DNA of 47,028 bases, from NCBI GenBank assembly GCA_964423745.1, contig CAYRGG010000031.1, forward strand, positions 1 to 47,028, given 5' to 3'. The position numbers and the translations under genes were made by a program. Below the pieces are notes generated by a model. The model saw only the letters and a list, made by a program, of their open reading frames with translations. It did not search any database and had not been told where the DNA came from. This DNA comes from CAYRGG01 sp964423745. Its GTDB lineage: Bacteria; Pseudomonadota; Gammaproteobacteria; Competibacterales; Competibacteraceae. Positions 33,503 through 41,026 of the stretch are shown here, one piece after another; position 1 is the stretch's first letter, and each line of letters opens with the position of its first letter.

Positions 33503-34312
33503 TTGGCAAAAGTAATTGTTGTGACGTCTGGCAAGGGAGGCGTGGGAAAAACCACGACCAGCGCCAGTTTTGCTACTGGTCTTGCCGAACGTGGTCACAA
33601 AACAGTGGTTATCGATTTCGATGTGGGCTTGCGAAACTTAGACTTGATTATGGGCTGTGAACGCCGTGTAGTCTACGACTTTGTCAATGTGATCAACAAA
33701 GAGGCGAATCTAACTCAAACCTTGATCAAGGACAAACGGATTGACAATTTATACGTGCTACCCGCATCCCAAACCCGCGATAAAGACGCCCTAACAAAAG
33801 AAGGCGTGGAACGCATCTTAGAAGAGCTCAAGGAGAAGTTTGATTACTTGGTTTGCGATTCCCCGGCAGGTATCGAGCGGGGTGCGCTTATGGCCCTTTA
33901 TTTTGCCGATGAAGCGTTGATTGTCACCAATCCAGAAGTTTCTTCAGTGCGGGACTCTGATCGGATTTTAGGTATTTTAGCCAGCAAATCGAAACGCGCT
34001 GAACAGGGCCATGAACCGGTTAAGGAGCATTTGGTATTAGCTCGCTATGCAGCGGACCGAGCAAGCCGCGGCGATATGTTGAGCGTGGATGACGTGGTGG
34101 AAATTTTAGGTATTCCTTTACTAGGGGTTATTCCTGAATCGCAAAGCGTTTTACACGCGTCAAATGCTGGCGCTCCGGTGATTTTTGACGATCGCAGTGA
34201 AGCCGGCATCGCTTATAGCGATTTAGTTGATCGCTTTTTGGGGGAAGAACGACCCCACCGTTTTCTCAATGTAGAAAAAAAAGGCTTTTTAAAACGCCTA
34301 TTTAGGAACTGA
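33503..34312 (+). CDS. minD: Septum site-determining ATPase MinD
   Basis: The product is 269 aa (E. coli 270). The deviant Walker A motif is VVTSGKGGVGKTTT at the N-terminus, followed by VIDFDVGLRNLDLIMG and DSPAGIERGA. The C-terminal membrane-targeting amphipathic helix is KKGFLKRLFRN. The start is a TTG with GGAGG eight bases upstream, which gives the conserved MAKVIVVTSG terminus; a second in-frame TTG five codons earlier overlaps that ribosome site and is unlikely. MinD recruits MinC to the membrane and oscillates with MinE. Confidence 0.96.
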   Translation: MAKVIVVTSGKGGVGKTTTSASFATGLAERGHKTVVIDFDVGLRNLDLIMGCERRVVYDFVNVINKEANLTQTLIKDKRIDNLYVLPASQTRDKDALTKEGVERILEELKEKFDYLVCDSPAGIERGALMALYFADEALIVTNPEVSSVRDSDRILGILASKSKRAEQGHEPVKEHLVLARYAADRASRGDMLSVDDVVEILGIPLLGVIPESQSVLHASNAGAPVIFDDRSEAGIAYSDLVDRFLGEERPHRFLNVEKKGFLKRLFRN

Positions 34313-34315
34313 GGT

Positions 34316-34603
34316 ATGGGCTTATTCAGTTACTTTCGTCCTACTCATCAGCAGCCGAGTGGCTCCGCTAGCGTTGCCAAGGAGCGGCTGCAGATTATCG
34401 TTTCCCATGAGCACGGTAGCAGCCGTCGCCACGGACCGGATTATTTACCAGAGCTAAAAAAAGAAATACTAAGAGTTGTGCGTAAATATATGCCGGTTGA
34501 CCAAGATCAAGTCAAAGTGCATTTGGATAAAAAGGGCAATTGTGAAATTCTCGAGTTAAATATCACGCTTCCGGATGTCGAGGAGCAGGATAAACCTGGT
34601 TAA
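34316..34603 (+). CDS. minE: Cell division topological specificity factor MinE
   Basis: The product is 95 aa (E. coli 88). The N-terminal part (GLFSYF) is the membrane-binding helix, followed by the anti-MinCD segment ASVAKERLQIIVSHE and the C-terminal topological domain with LKKEILRVVRKY and a beta strand CEILELNITLP. It stimulates MinD ATPase and drives pole-to-pole oscillation. It starts 3 bp after minD. Its stop overlaps the hslR start by one base (TAATG). Confidence 0.96.
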   Translation: MGLFSYFRPTHQQPSGSASVAKERLQIIVSHEHGSSRRHGPDYLPELKKEILRVVRKYMPVDQDQVKVHLDKKGNCEILELNITLPDVEEQDKPG

Positions 34604-35013
34604 TGACTGGCGATAATACGGCAGACGCTACGGACAAGGTTCGTTTAGACAAATGGCTATGGGCTACGCGTTTCTTTAAAACACGCTCGTTAGCCTCGGA
34701 AGCCATCAGCGGCGGCAAGGTCCATGTGAATGAAACGCGGGTCAAACCCGCCCGGACCATCCGGGTGGGTGAAACTTTGCGGATACGTCGTGGCTATGAT
34801 GAATATGTGGTGGTTGTGAAAGGATTGTCCCGGCAGCGGGTTTCCGCAAAGCAGGCTGCGTTACTCTATGAAGAAACCCTCGAAAGTCAATCAAAGCGTA
34901 CTGCACTGGCGGAACAACGTAAACAACACGTTCTTGGGGTTCCCCATCCTGCCCAGCGACCTTCAAAACGGGATCGACGTCATATTGTTCGCTTTACCAA
35001 TCAGGATAGTTAG
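34603..35013 (+). CDS. hslR: Ribosome-associated heat-shock protein Hsp15
   Basis: The product is 136 aa. The S4 RNA-binding domain occupies about 13-75: VRLDKWLWATRFFKTRSLASEAI, GGKVHVNETRVKPARTIRVGE. A basic C-terminal tail follows (PSKRDRRHIVRF). Hsp15 rescues 50S subunits carrying nascent chains after heat shock. Start and minE stop share a base, so it is translationally coupled to the min operon. I do not know that arrangement from E. coli, where hslR is elsewhere, next to hslO. Confidence 0.92.
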   Translation: MTGDNTADATDKVRLDKWLWATRFFKTRSLASEAISGGKVHVNETRVKPARTIRVGETLRIRRGYDEYVVVVKGLSRQRVSAKQAALLYEETLESQSKRTALAEQRKQHVLGVPHPAQRPSKRDRRHIVRFTNQDS

Positions 35014-35105
35014 TCCTTTTTACAAAAAATTCTGTTGTATAGACCGTTGAGATTAATACCCTTAATGGTATCAAGTGTTTGTCGCAAAGCTGCTAATTAT
35101 TACCT

Positions 35106-35618
35106 ATGTTTATTTTAATTTTACTATTGGTGACCTTTGCCTCAAGCTATGCATCGGCTGAGACCACCGTAGGTTTACAGGGAGGATTTTCGAGTAAAGA
35201 CGTAGACGAGCAGGATTTTCAACAGTATGGGCTTGCTGTCACCGGCCCACTTCCCTGGACATGGGAGATAACGTCAACGTGGTCTATTAGCAGCGAGCTA
35301 ATCGGTTCCGCAGGTGCGCTCACCAGCGAGGGAAAAACCGGGTTTATCGGTTCGCTAGGCCCTCGCTTTCTATTGAGCAAAGAAGACTTACCCGTTCAGC
35401 TGGACCTAGGCATTAGCCCTACCCTGCTCGGCAAACGCAAATTTGAAGATGCTAATTTTGGCAGCCACCTTCAATTTACTAGCCATATCGGCATCCTTTT
35501 CCTGTTTGGGGACCATTGGTATGCCGGCTACCGTTTCCAGCATATGTCCAATGCCAGCATTAGCAGCATTAATCCGGGTTTAAACATCCACCTTTTTCAA
35601 TTAAACCGTCGTTTTTAA
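35106..35618 (+). CDS. PagL-like outer-membrane lipid A deacylase family protein
   Basis: The product is 170 aa. A signal peptide (FILILLLVTFASSYASA) precedes a small beta-barrel ending in an aromatic residue (LNRRF), the usual outer-membrane sorting end. The motif YRFQHMSNASI carries the His and Ser of the PagL active site. PagL's third catalytic residue, Glu, 14 positions after the His in my recollection of the family, is replaced here by Asn (NPGLN). Active members remove a 3-O-acyl chain from lipid A. This may be an active-site variant subgroup or a non-catalytic barrel, so the symbol is withheld. Confidence 0.75.
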   Translation: MFILILLLVTFASSYASAETTVGLQGGFSSKDVDEQDFQQYGLAVTGPLPWTWEITSTWSISSELIGSAGALTSEGKTGFIGSLGPRFLLSKEDLPVQLDLGISPTLLGKRKFEDANFGSHLQFTSHIGILFLFGDHWYAGYRFQHMSNASISSINPGLNIHLFQLNRRF

Positions 35619-35647
35619 GGCGCTAAAACACGCGACTCAATCCTGGC

Positions 35648-35672
35648 GCCGTCATTTTTATAGCTTGACGGC
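35648..35672 (+). other. 7-bp inverted repeat downstream of the PagL-like gene
   Basis: GCCGTCA (35648-35654) pairs perfectly with TGACGGC (35666-35672) over an 11-base loop. It has no T-run of its own, but lies just ahead of the terminator-like hairpin at 35685 and may contribute to termination. Confidence 0.4.
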
Positions 35673-35684
35673 AAGGTCGCAAAC

Positions 35685-35704
35685 CGCTTTAATAAGCGTT
35701 TTTT
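35685..35704 (+). terminator. Rho-independent terminator before tRNA-Phe
   Basis: CGCTT-TAAT-AAGCG followed by six T residues forms a compact terminator. It would end the min-hslR-PagL transcript, 15 bp before the tRNA gene. Confidence 0.65.
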
Positions 35705-35719
35705 CCGTACCCTCCTAAA

Positions 35720-35795
35720 GGCCAGGTAGCTCAGTCGGTAGAGCAGTGGACTGAAAATCCTCGTGTCGGTGGTTCGATTCCGCCCCTGGCCACCA
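35720..35795 (+). tRNA. tRNA-Phe (GAA)
   Basis: The 76-nt cloverleaf has acceptor stem GGCCAGG/CCTGGCC, D arm GCTC-AGTCGGTA-GAGC, anticodon loop CTGAAAA (anticodon GAA), variable loop GTGTC, T arm GGTGG-TTCGATT-CCGCC and an encoded CCA. The anticodon stem GTGGA/TCCTC contains a T-T opposition at positions 28 and 42 (35747 and 35761); all other stems pair. No clear promoter is identified within the short upstream gap. Confidence 0.97.
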
Positions 35796-35908
35796 TTTTA
35801 GCATCCGGTAACGTCCGATACCTTCCATAACTTATTAAAAAGTAAGTAAATTTCCGAGTTTAGTGGTTTGTTAACATACGTTAATGCCCGTTGACATACC
35901 ATAAAAAC

Positions 35909-36038
35909 CTAGAGTCTGTTAACACTAACTTTGATAAGAAAAATCTTCTCACGCTTTGACAAACTCGATGTCGTGTTTATTTTTTTCATCTATTTTGCAC
36001 TGATCACTGATACATTGATTAGTGTTAACGGGCCCTAG
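35909..36038. repeat. MITE-like element, family C, with CTAG target duplication
   Basis: CTAG flanks both ends. Inside it are inverted termini AGTCTGTTAACACTAAC (35913-35929) and the complement of GGCCCGTTAACACTAAT (36018-36034), matching at 13 of 17 positions including the uninterrupted GTTAACACTAA. The interior (~90 bp) has no coding capacity. Four-base YTAR duplications and a GTTAACACTAA-type end suggest an IS5-family relative (inference). Confidence 0.6.
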
Positions 36039-36108
36039 TAACTATTATACGTGTATGTATGTATGTATGATTATAATCATTGAAACGAGGACGTTCCAAC
36101 CGGCCTAG

Positions 36109-36145
36109 CGGGTTCTAGAATACTAAACTAACGGGTTCTAGAATA
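36109..36145 (+). promoter_or_regulatory. Paired 14-bp direct repeats with palindromic TTCTAGAA
   Basis: CGGGTTCTAGAATA occurs at 36109-36122 and again at 36132-36145, a 23-bp spacing (about two helical turns). Each contains the 8-bp palindrome TTCTAGAA. The second lies 18 bp before the start codon of the coiled-coil gene. This is operator-like, but no regulator is identified. Confidence 0.45.
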
Positions 36146-36163
36146 TAAATAGGAATAATAGAA

Positions 36164-36397
36164 ATGACTGAAAATACAGAAAATCTTATTTTGACAATAC
36201 TGCGCGATATGCGAAATGCAGACGCCGACATGAAACGACGCATGGAAGAAGGCTTTTTACAGGTCAATTTACGGCTCAACGCAATTGAGCAACACATGTT
36301 AGCTAATAGTGCTCAAGCCAATGCCTATCATGAGCGCATGACAAGCATAGAACAAAGAATTGAGCGCTTAGAGCGCAGGTTTGAGCTGCAAGGCTAA
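36164..36397 (+). CDS. Small coiled-coil hypothetical protein
   Basis: The product is 77 aa, with no transmembrane segment. It begins TENTENLILTILRDMRNADADMKRRM and continues as amphipathic helix with heptad leucines and isoleucines to a basic end IEQRIERLERRFEL. Similar tiny coiled-coil proteins are common in proteobacteria, often near toxin-antitoxin or mobile loci; their function is not known. A GGA lies about 11 bases ahead of the ATG. It is flanked by a MITE-like element and paired direct repeats, which suggests an accessory gene. Confidence 0.6.
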   Translation: MTENTENLILTILRDMRNADADMKRRMEEGFLQVNLRLNAIEQHMLANSAQANAYHERMTSIEQRIERLERRFELQG

Positions 36398-36574
36398 AAT
36401 AATTTAACGCCCGCGGCTTTGGCGGCAAGTATGGATATGCTCATTGATATTAATATTCCCCTTATGTCAGGATAGTTGTCGCCTCTAATTTCTACTAGGG
36501 ATAAGCTCAGTCAATTCAAGCAAACGCTGCAAGCCTTATTCTTCAAGATACTTATGCTGCTAATTTCCCAATGA

Positions 36575-37483
36575 CTAAACCAAATCCCAATAGGGCCCAT
36601 CAGCAAATCGCTGCGAGAGCATTTCAATGAATAAGCGTACCTTTGCTGATAGGTGCCGATGTCGAGGGTAAAGCGCACACAAAATGATCTGGGATGGCGT
36701 GTAATTCGCCAAAACTGTTCGTAATTGTCCACTTTGAAGCCCCTCTCCCATGATAAATGTGGGTAGTAGCGCAATTCCCTGATGGTTAACCGCTGCCTGT
36801 TTTAGAATTTCCCCGTTGTTAGACCACATGACACAATGGATTGGAAAAGATTGTTCACCGGCAGTGCTGATTAGTCGCCATTGATTACCTGATTCTTGAT
36901 AGCCGTAGTGTAGACAACGATGTGCTTTTAGGTCTCTCGGGTGTGCCGGTTCCCCATGGGTCTTGAGGTAAGCGGGTGAGGCGCAAAGTACCCGTTTTAT
37001 GGTGACGATTTCCTGGGTAATCAGACTTGTGGAGGAATAAGGCTCAGTGACACGGAGGGTAATATCAAACCCCTCTTCAATAGGGTCTACCAAGCGGTCA
37101 TTGAGTACCAGTTCCACATGCACATCAGGGTAAATAGCCATATACTCAGCTACCATCCCTGCCAAGTGCAAGGTGCCAAAGGACATAGGTGCATTGATAC
37201 GCAAGTTACCTGTGGGCGTGATCTGTAGTTCATTGACCGCAGAGATGGCCTCATCCAGCTCGCCTAGAATCTGGACACAGCGGTCATAGAAGGCAAGTCC
37301 GGTTTCTGTGGGCGTCACCTGGCGAGTGCTGCGGGTCAATAACTGCGCCCCTAATTCGTTTTCCAAATTGATCACCGCTTTGTTGACCACAGACCGGGTC
37401 AGACCCATTTCTCGGGCTGCTGCAGCAAACCCACCGGCTTCCACCACCTGAGTAAAGGCACGCATACTCTCGAACTTATCCAT
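36575..37483 (-). CDS. LysR-family transcriptional regulator
   Basis: The product is 302 aa. The N-terminal winged helix-turn-helix (about 1-60) reads MRAFTQVVEAGGFAAAAREMGLTRSVVNKAV, and the C-terminal periplasmic-binding-like effector domain begins near GNLRINAPMSFG (about 93), typical of the DhcR/CrgA-like subgroup. It is divergent from two pirin genes, sharing a 121-bp spacer, and so probably regulates them; regulators of this subgroup often respond to electrophiles or aromatic acids (inference). Confidence 0.93.
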   Translation of the reverse strand: MDKFESMRAFTQVVEAGGFAAAAREMGLTRSVVNKAVINLENELGAQLLTRSTRQVTPTETGLAFYDRCVQILGELDEAISAVNELQITPTGNLRINAPMSFGTLHLAGMVAEYMAIYPDVHVELVLNDRLVDPIEEGFDITLRVTEPYSSTSLITQEIVTIKRVLCASPAYLKTHGEPAHPRDLKAHRCLHYGYQESGNQWRLISTAGEQSFPIHCVMWSNNGEILKQAAVNHQGIALLPTFIMGEGLQSGQLRTVLANYTPSQIILCALYPRHRHLSAKVRLFIEMLSQRFADGPYWDLV

Positions 37484-37604
37484 AGCTTTTTCTGATTGTC
37501 GTTAATATGGCGACATAATGTCAATTTTTTAGCTGATTGTCTTTAGACGGTAAAGGTATCAGAATAAGCGTCAAACCTGTACTACCTTTTTAAAGGAGGT
37601 CATT
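37484..37604. promoter_or_regulatory. Divergent LysR/pirin intergenic region with palindromes
   Basis: TGTCG-TTAATATGG-CGACA (near 37498-37516) and GTCT-TT-AGAC (near 37539-37548) are inverted repeats suited to LysR-type binding (T-N11-A). A strong AAAGGAGG lies seven bases before the first pirin ATG. The promoter boxes cannot be assigned with certainty. Confidence 0.4.
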
Positions 37605-38303
37605 ATGTTGACAGTCCGACACGCAGAAGAACGAGGTTCGACGAGCTTTGGCTGGTTAGACAGCCGCCATACGTTTTCCTTTGGACACTACTACGATCCT
37701 CAGTTTATGGGCTTCGGATCGTTGCGGGTTATCAATGAAGACCGCGTCAAACCCAATCAGGGTTTCGACACCCATGGTCATCAAGATATGGAGATTATTT
37801 CCTATGTGCTTGAGGGGGCTTTGGAACATAAAGACAGTATGGGCACCGGATCAATTATCCGGCCAGGCGATGTGCAACGCATGTCAGCGGGTACCGGTGT
37901 GCGCCATAGCGAGTTCAATGCTTCGGCATCTGAGCCGGTGCACTTTTTGCAAATCTGGGTTCTCCCGGAGCGCCAAGGACTCGCACCGAGTTATCAGCAA
38001 CAAGCGTTCTCGGATGAGACAAAACGTGGTCAATTAAAGTTGGTGGGATCTCGTGATGGTCGCGCTGACTCCATCACCATCCACCAGGATATTAATCTCT
38101 ATGCCACCGTGCTGGGGGATGGAGAAACGGTTACTCATCAGCTGGCTGTTGATCGTAAAGGGTGGCTGCAAGTGGTGCGAGGTAGTGTGAAAATCAATGG
38201 CAAACAGCTAACAGCAGGTGACGGTGTCGCCATGGATGCAGGGAACGCCATCACCCTGACCGGCGTCTCAGATACAGAAGTGTTACTGTTTGATATGGGT
38301 TGA
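37605..38303 (+). CDS. Pirin family protein, YhhW-like
   Basis: The product is 232 aa, the size of E. coli YhhW, with two cupin domains. The metal site in the N-terminal cupin is visible as FDTHGHQDMEIISYVLEGALEHKDSMG and the matching RMSAGTGVRHSEFNAS (His, His, His, Glu). YhhW binds a metal and can show quercetin 2,3-dioxygenase activity in vitro; the physiological role is uncertain. It has a strong ribosome site and heads a two-pirin operon divergent from a LysR gene. Confidence 0.92.
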   Translation: MLTVRHAEERGSTSFGWLDSRHTFSFGHYYDPQFMGFGSLRVINEDRVKPNQGFDTHGHQDMEIISYVLEGALEHKDSMGTGSIIRPGDVQRMSAGTGVRHSEFNASASEPVHFLQIWVLPERQGLAPSYQQQAFSDETKRGQLKLVGSRDGRADSITIHQDINLYATVLGDGETVTHQLAVDRKGWLQVVRGSVKINGKQLTAGDGVAMDAGNAITLTGVSDTEVLLFDMG

Positions 38304-38347
38304 TGGAATTTCTATTGTTTTCAAAAAATTGACTTTGGAGAATTTTG

Positions 38348-39250
38348 ATGAGTAGGCGCAACGTACCAGACCCGTCATGTAACGCTACCGAGGAGCCTAT
38401 CTTGATGGGCATCAAACCCGAGCAAAAAGACCTAGGCGGGTTTAGTGTACGGCGCGTGTTACCGGCCCCCCATCAGCACATGGTGGGGCCATTTATTTTT
38501 TTTGATCATTTGGGACCGGCTACTTTTCCCCCTGGCGAGGGTATTCAAGTCCGGCCCCATCCGCATATTGGATTATCCACGGTCACGTATCTTTTTGACG
38601 GTGAACTGGTGCACCGGGACAGTTTAGGATCGGTGCAAACCATCCGGCCTGGGGCTGTGAATCTGATGACGGCGGGTCGCGGTATCGTTCACTCAGAACG
38701 AGCTGGAACAGACTTTGAGGTGGAATCTACTACCCATGCGATTCAAATATGGATTGCCCTACCCGATGAAGAAGAAGAACGGGAACCTTCTTTTACCCAT
38801 TATTCCTCCTCAGACCTGCCAACAACCATCGTCGATGACGTTGACGTGCGCGTCATTATGGGCAGTGCTTATGGGCTAACCTCACCGGTAACCACCTATT
38901 CACCTACATTATATGTGGAACTCAAACTCGCAAAAGGTACGCAAATTGCTCTTTCCACTGAATATCTTGAAAGAGCATTTTATGTGGTAGAGGGTTGTAT
39001 CACTATAGGTTCTCAGAACTATGAACAGCACACTATGGCGATAGTACAGGGCAATCAAACCGTTGAACTTCGGGCCATAAAAGACAGCCATGTGATGTTA
39101 GTGGGTGGTTCACCGGTTGGCCAGCGCTACATTTGGTGGAATTTTGTCTCAAGTTCAAAGGATAGACTCGAAAAAGCCAAAACTGACTGGCGGGAAAAAC
39201 GATTTGAACCCGTTCCAGGGGAAACCGAGTTTATCCCTTTACCCGATTAA
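38348..39250 (+). CDS. Pirin family protein, long form
   Basis: The product is 300 aa from the ATG with GGAG seven bases upstream; an in-frame TTG directly before it is ignored. The N-terminal cupin carries RPHPHIGLSTVTYLFDGELVHRDSLGS and NLMTAGRGIVHSER, giving the three histidines and a glutamate that bind iron in human pirin. The C-terminal cupin has no obvious metal site. It is only about 24% alike by eye to the neighbouring pirin, so this is an old pairing and not a recent duplication. It lies 44 bp downstream in the same operon. Confidence 0.92.
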   Translation: MSRRNVPDPSCNATEEPILMGIKPEQKDLGGFSVRRVLPAPHQHMVGPFIFFDHLGPATFPPGEGIQVRPHPHIGLSTVTYLFDGELVHRDSLGSVQTIRPGAVNLMTAGRGIVHSERAGTDFEVESTTHAIQIWIALPDEEEEREPSFTHYSSSDLPTTIVDDVDVRVIMGSAYGLTSPVTTYSPTLYVELKLAKGTQIALSTEYLERAFYVVEGCITIGSQNYEQHTMAIVQGNQTVELRAIKDSHVMLVGGSPVGQRYIWWNFVSSSKDRLEKAKTDWREKRFEPVPGETEFIPLPD

Positions 39251-39339
39251 TTAAGGGAAGTTCGGTTTTAGCAAAGGCATACTTTACGTTTATCGCTCAA
39301 CGATTACGACCTTAAATGTAAAAGCTAATCTGGATGCAG

Positions 39340-39720
39340 TTACCGGACGATACGAATATCCAAGGGCAACTTAAGATCAGCCCATATGCGATCTGTGGTA
39401 AGGACAGGAACATTCATGTATTGAGCCGTCGCGAGACAGGCACGGTCAGCAATAGAAAGACCGTTCTCGCGGGTGTGTTGCCATAAAAGACTTGCTCGTT
39501 CAGCCTGTTCCGCCACAAACGGCGCCACCGTCAGCCCTAATGCATGCAATTCATCCCGCATACTATTGATATCGATGCCGCTAGCCAGAGATTTCTGCAT
39601 AACCTCGGACCAGTTCACCGCCGAGATCACAGAATACGCTAGGGACTTTTCCACTACATCACTGCCTGGTTCATCCTGCAAAAAGGCGAGCAATGCCGAA
39701 GCATCGAGTACTATCTTCAC
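39340..39720 (-). CDS. PIN-domain ribonuclease toxin, VapC family
   Basis: The product is 126 aa of one PIN domain. Acidic active-site residues are seen at the start (VLDASALLAFL, Asp5), in NWSEVMQK (Glu about 39), in SIADRACLATA (Asp about 93) and in LTTDRIWADL (Asp about 112). VapC toxins cleave RNA, often initiator tRNA or 23S rRNA. Its ATG overlaps the stop of the antitoxin gene by four bases, the standard toxin-antitoxin arrangement. Confidence 0.92.
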   Translation of the reverse strand: MKIVLDASALLAFLQDEPGSDVVEKSLAYSVISAVNWSEVMQKSLASGIDINSMRDELHALGLTVAPFVAEQAERASLLWQHTRENGLSIADRACLATAQYMNVPVLTTDRIWADLKLPLDIRIVR

Positions 39721-39983
39721 TCGCTGGCTTCTCGTTCTGCCTCTTTACGGCGCTCGGCTATTAACTCATCAGCTAAGCTTGTTTCCTTTGGTATATGGGC
39801 AAAACGTGTTTTCAGTCGACGTTTAACGGTTTCTGCTTTTTCCAAAACCAATTGTCCATCCTGACAGCGAGCAACAAGCGTATCCCCAGGTTCAACAGCC
39901 AGCATTTGCCGTAATTTAGCCGGAATAACGATACGGCCCTGAGGGCCCAAACGAACGGTGGTTTGTGTATTAGCTTCTGTCAT
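39717..39983 (-). CDS. AbrB/VapB-type antitoxin
   Basis: The product is 88 aa from the ATG at 39983. An N-terminal swapped-hairpin AbrB domain reads VRLGPQGRIVIPAKLRQMLAVEPGDTLVARC (about 10-42). The charged, flexible C-terminus (LADELIAERRKEAEREASE) should wrap around the toxin. It neutralises the neighbouring PIN toxin and probably represses its own promoter; palindromes overlap its start codon and upstream region. The longer frame is not supported. Confidence 0.9.
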   Translation of the reverse strand: MTEANTQTTVRLGPQGRIVIPAKLRQMLAVEPGDTLVARCQDGQLVLEKAETVKRRLKTRFAHIPKETSLADELIAERRKEAEREASE

Positions 39984-40021
39984 AATCTGTGGATTATGGC
40001 ACGCTACGCTATCATATGCCA
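39981..40021 (-). promoter_or_regulatory. Likely VapB autoregulatory operator
   Basis: CATAATC-TGTG-GATTATG (39981-39998) is a perfect 7-bp inverted repeat whose first bases are the antitoxin start codon. TGGCA (39997-40001) and TGCCA (40017-40021) form a second inverted pair next to it. Such palindromes are where VapBC complexes commonly bind. Confidence 0.55.
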
Positions 40022-40074
40022 CCTATATAAATTTCGATTATTCAAATATTGATAAAATAGTTCAAGCTTTAAGC

Positions 40075-40968
40075 TCAACCTCGGATCAAGGTGCCGACTC
40101 CCGCATCGGTAAACAATTCGATTAAAACGGCATGTTCCATGCGACCATCGATAATGTGGGCCGCCTTTACACCACCTCGCACCGCCTCCAAGGCACAGTT
40201 GATCTTGGGCAACATGCCGCCCTGGATGGTGCCGTCGTCGATCAATTCATAGACTTGAGCAGCTGATAGACCAGTGAGCAAAGCGCCATGTTTATCTAAC
40301 AAGCCCTGGATATTGGTTAACAGGATCAGCTTTTCCGCGTGTAGTACCTCGGCCATCCTGCCAGCCACCAGGTCAGCATTGATATTATAAGCACGACCGT
40401 CTTCGCCCGTACCGATGGGGGCAATGACGGGAATAAAATTATCCCGGGTGAGCATCTCCACCACTGACTTATCGATACTGTCCACCTCCCCCACATGACC
40501 CATATCGATGATTTCAGATGCTTCTAAATCAGGGGTTTTACGCTGTACACTGAGTTTTCGAGCACGGATCAAATCGCCGTCTTTTCCCGTAAGACCCACC
40601 GCGCTTCCTCCATGACGGTTAATGTTATTGACGATCTCTTTATTAACCAAACCACCCAACACCATCTCCACCACATCCATGGTTTCGCTGTCGGTCACGC
40701 GCATGCCATTGATGAATTGGGTCTCCTTGCCGATACGTTTTAGCAACTGACCGATCTGCGGCCCTCCCCCATGGACCACCACGGGATTAATGCCCACCAG
40801 TTTCATCAGCACAATATCCCGCGCAAAACCGTTTTTTAGGGTTTCATTTTCCATGGCATTGCCACCGTATTTGATAACCACAGTTTTCCGATAAAAACGG
40901 CGGATATAGGGCAATGATTCGGTGAGAACGTGGGCGACTTGCAGGGCGGATTCACGGGTAAGGGTCAT
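40075..40968 (-). CDS. argB: Acetylglutamate kinase
   Basis: The product is 297 aa of the amino acid kinase family. The ATP-binding start is TVVIKYGGNAMEN, the substrate region VVHGGGPQIGQLLKRIG, and the C-terminal GGMLPKINCALEAVRGGVKAAHIIDGR carries the second nucleotide site. An N-terminal helix of about 20 residues (ESALQVAHVLTESLPYIRRF) is present, as in the hexameric, arginine-inhibited enzymes of pseudomonads. It phosphorylates N-acetylglutamate in arginine synthesis. It follows dut at 58 bp; algC, which separates them in pseudomonads, is absent. Confidence 0.96.
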   Translation of the reverse strand: MTLTRESALQVAHVLTESLPYIRRFYRKTVVIKYGGNAMENETLKNGFARDIVLMKLVGINPVVVHGGGPQIGQLLKRIGKETQFINGMRVTDSETMDVVEMVLGGLVNKEIVNNINRHGGSAVGLTGKDGDLIRARKLSVQRKTPDLEASEIIDMGHVGEVDSIDKSVVEMLTRDNFIPVIAPIGTGEDGRAYNINADLVAGRMAEVLHAEKLILLTNIQGLLDKHGALLTGLSAAQVYELIDDGTIQGGMLPKINCALEAVRGGVKAAHIIDGRMEHAVLIELFTDAGVGTLIRG

Positions 40969-41026
40969 GGATAAATGGATTTGTTTTATGATGGTTGATG
41001 ATTAATTTCAAGGTCGGTGGCAAAAA

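Noticed and set aside
36052..36069. GTAT tetranucleotide run as a phase-variable repeat
   Set aside because: There are only about four units, outside any coding region or clear promoter.
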